Assembly: GCA_030679985.1 (NCBI GenBank)
Contig: JAUXSI010000027.1
Coordinates: 1-41,430, forward strand
Direction of reading: 5' to 3'
Source: Candidatus Moraniibacteriota bacterium
Lineage (GTDB): Bacteria > Patescibacteriota > Minisyncoccia > Moranbacterales > UBA2206
Length of the DNA stretch: 41,430 nt
Of the stretch, positions 35,773-41,430 are shown piece by piece. The notes under the pieces are model-generated. The model had not been told where the DNA came from. It saw only the letters and a list, made by a program, of their open reading frames with translations, and did not search any database. Numbering within the stretch: position 1 is the first letter of the stretch; each line of letters starts with the position of its first letter. The translations under genes and the position numbers were made by a program.

Positions 35773-38208
35773 ATGAAATATAGCTATAACTGGCTCACGG
35801 AGCTAAGCGGCACGAAATTATCTCCGGAAAAACTGCGGAATCTCTTGATGTTGCGGTCTTTTGAAGTGGAAGGCTTGGAAAAAACTGGTCAAGGTTTAGA
35901 GGGTGTGGTTATCGGAAAAATCCTGGAAATCGCCAAGCACCCGAATGCGGATAAATTGCAATTGACCAAAGTCGATGTCGGAAATGCTGTTTTGGATATA
36001 GTATGTGGAGCGAAAAATATCGAAGTCGGGCAAAAAGTTCCGGTGGCGATGGTGGGCGCGAAATTACCCAACGGCATTGAAATAAAAGCGGCGGAAATCC
36101 GGGGCGAGAAATCCTCCGGGATGTTATGCGCCAAAGACGAGCTGGGGCTGGGCGAAGACCACGCGGGGATTTTCATATTGGACAAGGACGCGAAGATCGG
36201 CATGGCGTTGGCAAAATTTCTGGAATTGGATGATGTGATTTTGGATATCGACATCCTGCCTAATCGGGCGCATGATTGTCTGGGCTATGTCGGCGTGGCG
36301 TATGAAATCACCGCTATAGAAAATAGAGGATTCGATTATGATTATAGCGGTTTGAAATTGCCAAAGGTGAAATCTAAAAAATTGAAGGTCGAAGTGGCTG
36401 ATAAGGAATTATGTCCGCGGTATATCGGGGCGGTGATGGAAAACATCGAGGTGAAAGAATCGCCGCAATGGATGCAGGCGAAATTGTCGGCTTCCGGCAT
36501 CCGTCCGATCAACAATATCGTGGACGCGACGAATTTCGTGATGTTGGAATTGGGGCAGCCGATGCATGCCTTTGATTTTGAGAAAGTTTCAGGCATGAAA
36601 TCCAAAATCCCAAATTACAAATCCCAAATAAATCCAAAATCACAAATTCAAACATGCAATATTATCGTCCGCAGAGCCAAAGAAGGCGAGGAGATAAAAT
36701 TATTGGACGATGAAGTTAAAAAATTAGATAAAGATAACTTGGTTATCGCGAATAATAAGGAAGTTCTAGCAATCGCAGGCGTGATGGGGGGACTTAATTC
36801 AGGCGTCAATCCGGAAACGCAAACCATTATTTTGGAAAGCGCCAGTTTTAATGCAGTTTCCGTCCGCAAGACCCGCGTGGGGCTTGGTTTGAAAACGGAC
36901 GCCTCGGACCGTTTTGAAAAGGATATCGATCCGAACTTGGCGGAAAAAGCCATGGTGCGGGCGGTAGAAATCATCGAGCATATCGCCGGCGGGAAACTGG
37001 AAGGCATCGCGGATATTTATCCCAAAAAGGTGAAACCGTGGAAAATAAAATTGGATTTGGAATACGCGAATAAACTTTTGGGGGAAAATATCCCTTTTAA
37101 AAGATCGATCCAGATATTGAAATCCCTTGGAATGGATATCTCAGGCAAAGATGGGAAATTGACTGTCGGAATTCCGACATACCGCGTCGATATCAAAACC
37201 CAAGAGGATTTGATTGAAGAAATCGGGCGGATTTTCGGATATGAAAACATAAAATCACAGCCGATGGTTGCGCCGCTTGTGCCGGCCAAGGTGAATAAGG
37301 AACGGTTTTTTGAAAGGAACGTTAAAAATACCCTGGCGGGTCTCGGATTCGATGAGGTATATAATTATTCTTTCTACGGCCAAAAAGATGCCAATGACTG
37401 CGCCTTGGGGGAAATAAAACATCTGGAGTTGGCCAATCCGATGAATCCCGGCCAGCAATTGATGCGCGTCAGCCTCATTCCGAATATTTTAAAAAATGTC
37501 CGGGATAATCTGAGGAATTTCAAGAGCTTCAATATTTTTGAAAGCGGGCGGGTCTATTGGCCGGACGGGGAAATCTTGCCGGAAGAAAGGAAAATGGTGG
37601 TGATGGCGGTCGTGCTGGAACATGATAAATCCGCGGAAACTTTTTTTGCGGCCAAAGGCGCGGCCAGCGACCTGTCGGACAAACTTGGCATCAAGAACGT
37701 CTATTTTGATAATTTCGACGCGGCACCGTCCGATTCGCTGCTCGGCTTGTGGCATCCGGGCAGGAGCGCGGAAATCAAAGTTGAAGGTATGGACGGAAAA
37801 ATCGGATATATCGGGGAAATCAATCCGCTCATCTTGCCGCTGTTCAAGATCAACCGGCGTGTGGCGATGGTCGAATTGGATCTGGAAAAATCGATGGAGG
37901 CGGCGGATGTCGAATTGAAATTCGAAGCCATTCGGAAATACCCGACGGTTTTGCGTGATATTTCCATTTTGGTCGGGCGCGAAATCACGGTTGGCGGAAT
38001 AATTAAAAATATAAAAAAATCCGGCGCCGGCTTGGTTGTGGGCGTCGAACTGTTTGATGTCTTCTGCAAAGAAGAAAAAAACAGCTTCGCTTTCCATATC
38101 GAATTGGGTGCGATTGATCATACGCTGGAAAGTTCCGAAATTGACGCGGTAATGGCGAAAATAATATCCGGACTGGAAAAAGAGCTGGGCGCGGAAATTA
38201 GGAAATAA
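35773..38208 (+). CDS. pheT: Phenylalanyl-tRNA synthetase beta subunit
   Basis: tRNA-binding domain (GVVIGKILEIAKHPNADKLQLTKVDVG), B3/B4, B5, FDX-ACB C-terminus. Confidence 0.96.
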   Translation: MKYSYNWLTELSGTKLSPEKLRNLLMLRSFEVEGLEKTGQGLEGVVIGKILEIAKHPNADKLQLTKVDVGNAVLDIVCGAKNIEVGQKVPVAMVGAKLPNGIEIKAAEIRGEKSSGMLCAKDELGLGEDHAGIFILDKDAKIGMALAKFLELDDVILDIDILPNRAHDCLGYVGVAYEITAIENRGFDYDYSGLKLPKVKSKKLKVEVADKELCPRYIGAVMENIEVKESPQWMQAKLSASGIRPINNIVDATNFVMLELGQPMHAFDFEKVSGMKSKIPNYKSQINPKSQIQTCNIIVRRAKEGEEIKLLDDEVKKLDKDNLVIANNKEVLAIAGVMGGLNSGVNPETQTIILESASFNAVSVRKTRVGLGLKTDASDRFEKDIDPNLAEKAMVRAVEIIEHIAGGKLEGIADIYPKKVKPWKIKLDLEYANKLLGENIPFKRSIQILKSLGMDISGKDGKLTVGIPTYRVDIKTQEDLIEEIGRIFGYENIKSQPMVAPLVPAKVNKERFFERNVKNTLAGLGFDEVYNYSFYGQKDANDCALGEIKHLELANPMNPGQQLMRVSLIPNILKNVRDNLRNFKSFNIFESGRVYWPDGEILPEERKMVVMAVVLEHDKSAETFFAAKGAASDLSDKLGIKNVYFDNFDAAPSDSLLGLWHPGRSAEIKVEGMDGKIGYIGEINPLILPLFKINRRVAMVELDLEKSMEAADVELKFEAIRKYPTVLRDISILVGREITVGGIIKNIKKSGAGLVVGVELFDVFCKEEKNSFAFHIELGAIDHTLESSEIDAVMAKIISGLEKELGAEIRK
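36597..36655. repeat. AT-rich dispersed repeat, copy D, inside pheT coding sequence
   Basis: GAAATCCAAAATCCCAAATTACAAATCCCAAATAAATCCAAAATCACAAATTCAAAC encodes KSKIPNYKSQINPKSQIQT between AFDFEKVSG and NIIVRRAKEGE. Confidence 0.8.
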
Positions 38209-38237
38209 TTTCAATTCATAAGAATGTAATATTGGAT

Positions 38238-40802
38238 ATGCGGGAAATTTCCAAACAGTTTGACTTCAAGGAGAGGGAGGGCGCGATATATAAACTCTGG
38301 GAGGAGAGCGGTTTTTTCAATCCGGACAACATCGAATCGGCCAAGCGATATTGCAATATCCTGCCGCCGCCCAACGCGAACGGCGAATTGCATATCGGGC
38401 ATGCCAGCGGCTACACGGTGATGGATATTTTCGGACGCTTCGAACGGATGAACGGTAAAAAAGTTTTGTTGCTGCCCGGCAAGGACCACGCCGGCATCCA
38501 GACCCAGGTGGTTTTCGAGCGCAAACTGAAAGAAGAGCGCGGCATAACCCGGCAGATGCTGGGGCGGGAAAAGTTTTATCAGGAATGCTACGATTTTTGC
38601 ATCAACCGTTCAGATTATATGCGCTCCCAGGAAAAAAGGATCGGCATCAGCGCCGATTGGTCGCGGGAAAAATTCACGCTGGATCCGGACGGGCTGAAAA
38701 CCGCGCTGGAAACTTTCGTAAAAATGTACAAGGACGGCTTGGTATATAAAGGCCATCGGATCATCAATTGGTGTTCGCGTTGCGGCACCGCCCTGAGCGA
38801 TGTCGAGGTGGAACATAAGGAACGGGAAGGCAAGTTGTACCATATCAAATATCCGGTCAAGGACTCGAAAGAATTCGTCGTGGTCGCGACTACGCGCCCG
38901 GAAACGATGCTGGGCGACACAGCGGTCGCGGTCAATCCGAAAGACAAACGGTATCTGGGTTTCATCGGGCAGACTTTGGTGCTGCCGTTGCAGAACAGGG
39001 AGATTCCGGTAATCGCCGACCGGCGGATCGATATGGAATTCGGGACAGGCGCGGTGAAAATCACGCCGGCGCATGATATGCTGGATTGGCAGATCGGCAA
39101 GGACCATAAGCTGCCTGAAATCCAGGTGATCGACGAAAAAGCGGAAATCACTTTGGAAGGCGGAAGTTATGCCGGCTTGGGCGTTTCGGAAGCGCGCGCG
39201 AAAATTATCACGGATCTGGCCGGGCAGGGATTATTGGAAAAAGAAGAAGCATTGGTGAATAATGTCTCGGTCTGCGAGCGGTGTAAGACGGTAATCGAAC
39301 CGCTGGTTTCAAAACAGTGGTTCGTGAAGGTTGACGGTGAAAAGTATTCGCTTAAAAAGAAAACCCTGGAACTGATAAAATCCGGCAAAGTGGAGGTGTA
39401 TCCGGAAAATTTCAAAAAAATCCTCATCCAATGGCTGGGAAATCTGCAGGACTGGTGCATTTCTCGCCAGATCTGGTGGGGTCCGCGATTCCCGGTGTGG
39501 TATCGCGGCGAAGAAACTTATGTCGGGCTGGAAGCGCCCAAAGGTGACGATTGGATCCAGGATGAGAATACCTTCGACACCTGGTTTTCTTCCGGCCAAT
39601 GGCCGTATACGACGCTGGGCTATCCGAATGGGAAGGACTATAAGAATTTCTATCCGACCGATACGATGATAACGGGACGCGATCTGCTGTTTTTCTGGGC
39701 GGCGCGGATGCTGATGCTGGGCCAATACCGCACCGGCAAAACCCCGTTCAGGAATCTGTATTTCACCGGTTTGGTCCGCGACAAGGAGGGACATAAATTT
39801 TCCAAATCCCGCGGCAACGGCATCGACCCCTTGGAAATCATCGAAAAATTCGGAGCGGACGCTTTGCGCTTGAGCTTGGTGATGGATATCTCGCCGGGGC
39901 AGGATTCGCGATTGTTCGAAGAGAAGATTGAAAGTTTCCGGAATTTCGTGACTAAATTATGGAATATCTTTCGCTATTGCGAACAATCGGACGTGGAGTT
40001 CGCTTTGGTGGAAAAAATCAGCAAGCGCGATTTGAAGACCTTGGCGGACAAATGGATCGTCTCTCAGCTTGAAGACGTGGTGAAAAAAGTCAGCGAGCAT
40101 ATGAAAGATAAGAACATCTCCTTGGCGCAGGACGCGTTGCGGAAATTCACTTGGGACAGTTTCGCGGATTGGTATCTGGAGATAAATAAAATGGAAAAGA
40201 ACTCCAAAGTCTTGGGATATGTCCTGGATAGGATTTTGAAATTGTGGCATCCGTTCACGCCGTTCGTGACTGAAGAAATATACGGCATATTAAATTCTGG
40301 CAGTAATGTCTTGATGATGGCCAAATGGCCGAAAAGCGAAAAGAAATTCATCGATGCCAAGGCGCAGACTGATTTTTCCGACTTGCAGGATCTAGTCGCG
40401 AAAATCAGGAATATGCGGGCGAACTATCACATCGATCCGACGGAGCTATTGGAAGGATATGCCAAAGCGGAAATCGAGAAGGAAATTATCGGCAAGTTGG
40501 CGCGGGTCAGGATCGGGACTGGCGGAGTCAAAAAGAAAATGATTCAGGTTTCGACCAGGCTGAGGACCCTGCGCTTGGATATCGCGAAATCGATCGATGT
40601 CGCAAAGGAGACCGCCTCGATCCGCAAGGAAATCGCGAATCTGGAAAATCTGATCGCGAAAAACGAAGGGATGTTGAAGAATAAGAAATTTACGGCAGGG
40701 GCTCCGACAGAAGTGATCCTGTCCGCGAAAAACAGGCTTGAGGAATACAAAGAGAAGGCCAGGGTTCAAAAAGAACTTGAGAAAAATCTAAGCCGTCTAT
40801 AG
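38238..40802 (+). CDS. valS: Valyl-tRNA synthetase
   Basis: PPPNANGELHIGHASGYTVMD, GKDHAGIQTQ, TTRPETMLGDTAVAV, KFSKSRGNGIDP, C-terminal coiled coil. Confidence 0.95.
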   Translation: MREISKQFDFKEREGAIYKLWEESGFFNPDNIESAKRYCNILPPPNANGELHIGHASGYTVMDIFGRFERMNGKKVLLLPGKDHAGIQTQVVFERKLKEERGITRQMLGREKFYQECYDFCINRSDYMRSQEKRIGISADWSREKFTLDPDGLKTALETFVKMYKDGLVYKGHRIINWCSRCGTALSDVEVEHKEREGKLYHIKYPVKDSKEFVVVATTRPETMLGDTAVAVNPKDKRYLGFIGQTLVLPLQNREIPVIADRRIDMEFGTGAVKITPAHDMLDWQIGKDHKLPEIQVIDEKAEITLEGGSYAGLGVSEARAKIITDLAGQGLLEKEEALVNNVSVCERCKTVIEPLVSKQWFVKVDGEKYSLKKKTLELIKSGKVEVYPENFKKILIQWLGNLQDWCISRQIWWGPRFPVWYRGEETYVGLEAPKGDDWIQDENTFDTWFSSGQWPYTTLGYPNGKDYKNFYPTDTMITGRDLLFFWAARMLMLGQYRTGKTPFRNLYFTGLVRDKEGHKFSKSRGNGIDPLEIIEKFGADALRLSLVMDISPGQDSRLFEEKIESFRNFVTKLWNIFRYCEQSDVEFALVEKISKRDLKTLADKWIVSQLEDVVKKVSEHMKDKNISLAQDALRKFTWDSFADWYLEINKMEKNSKVLGYVLDRILKLWHPFTPFVTEEIYGILNSGSNVLMMAKWPKSEKKFIDAKAQTDFSDLQDLVAKIRNMRANYHIDPTELLEGYAKAEIEKEIIGKLARVRIGTGGVKKKMIQVSTRLRTLRLDIAKSIDVAKETASIRKEIANLENLIAKNEGMLKNKKFTAGAPTEVILSAKNRLEEYKEKARVQKELEKNLSRL

Positions 40803-40838
40803 AAATGGCTTTGTTGAGCCATTGAATTGTTTTTATGT

Positions 40839-40867
40839 TTGACAAAACATAAAAAATAAACTATTAT
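40839..40867 (+). promoter_or_regulatory. Consensus sigma70-type promoter of rnpB
   Basis: TTGACA (40839-40844)-N17-TATTAT (40862-40867); -35 overlaps TTTATGTTT-GACA-AAACATAAA inverted repeat. Confidence 0.8.
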
Positions 40868-40895
40868 AAAAAGTGTTTCTACACAATTAAATCTG

Positions 40896-41322
40896 AAATT
40901 TATCAAAGCAAACCGGGCAATTACTCTCGGCCGCTTCGGCGGCTGGGGGAGGACAGTCCGGACATCCAGCCGTGCATGGCGCGAAAAATCCAAGTCCGAT
41001 GGGGGTTTGGAAATTCCGCGCCGTGTGCGGCATCGGCAGCGGGTAATACCCGTCTAGGGCGACCTACGAGGTGCGAGCAGAGACGCCGTAATCCGAAAGG
41101 ATTGCGGGTTCCAGAAATGGAACAATCTTCGAAATAAGTCCAGAGCTTGCTCTGGGCGAAGTCGGAGGGTGAAACGGCTAAATCCTTGCCAGGATGCAAG
41201 GCCGTGTCTTGTTTTACACTAGTAAAAACAAGAAGTGCCGCGCGAGCCGGACGGCGACGTCCGGCCCAGATAAATTATTGTCCAAGACAGAATCCGGCTT
41301 ACAGGTTTGCTTTGATAAATTT
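40896..41322 (+). ncRNA. rnpB: RNase P RNA (bacterial A-type-like)
   Basis: GAGGACAGUCCGGA (CR-I-like), AGCAGAGA, GGCUAAAUCC...GCAAGGCC, and ACAGAAUCCGGCUUACAGG near the 3' end; 5' and 3' ends pair over 19 bp. Confidence 0.92.
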
Positions 41323-41390
41323 TGGGTTTAAAACATATGAAAGCGCCAGTTCGAATGCGGTTTCGTAGATTCGTATTTAATTCGTAGTTT

Positions 41391-41410
41391 CCTGCCTACC
41401 GGCAGGCAGG
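41391..41410. repeat. GC-rich near-palindrome CCTGCCTACCGGCAGGCAGG
   Basis: 20 nt, one mismatch from perfect palindrome, intergenic at the window edge. Confidence 0.6.
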
Positions 41411-41430
41411 CGAATCGGTATATTATGAAG

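Noticed and set aside
41341-41375. CCAGTTCGAATGCGG resembles a tRNA T-loop
   Set aside because: Flanking bases do not form a 5-bp T stem and no acceptor, D or anticodon arms were found.
1-41430. CRISPR array
   Set aside because: No regularly spaced direct repeats with unique spacers were seen; repeats present are dispersed or palindromic.

Overview
The window looks like a chromosomal segment of a small-genome bacterium, probably CPR/Patescibacteria-like. That lineage is an inference from gene content and repeat style; no marker search was run. Housekeeping genes dominate: scpB, a D,D-carboxypeptidase, mraY, pgk, eno, gpmI, a PfkB-type kinase, ADP-forming acyl-CoA synthetase, recJ, rnhA, a MacA/MacB-like exporter, a DsbA-like protein, tyrS, pheS, pheT, valS and RNase P RNA (rnpB). 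An AT-richer ~10 kb block (about 3.96-14.3 kb) lies between pgk and eno. It carries a Type I restriction-modification system with unusual additions: HsdM with a MerR-like N-terminal HTH, RhuM, a TM/coiled-coil protein, HsdS, a TM+TPR protein, HsdR, a YgjP-like metallopeptidase and a small membrane protein. A pyrC-pyrD pair is encoded on the minus strand. The main points to follow up are: (i) the HsdM-MerR fusion with a promoter overlapped by inverted repeats, and the two membrane accessory proteins; (ii) a 30-nt GC-rich double palindrome inserted in frame in hsdR; (iii) an AT-rich dispersed repeat that sits in frame in pheS and pheT and also occurs between genes; (iv) an in-frame TAA splitting recJ; (v) a receiver-domain protein lacking the phospho-acceptor Asp and ending in a zinc ribbon; (vi) an RNase P RNA with a 19-bp P1-like terminal helix and no GGU in L15; (vii) likely leaderless promoters for rnhA and tyrS. 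No CRISPR array, tRNA, rRNA or transposase was found.
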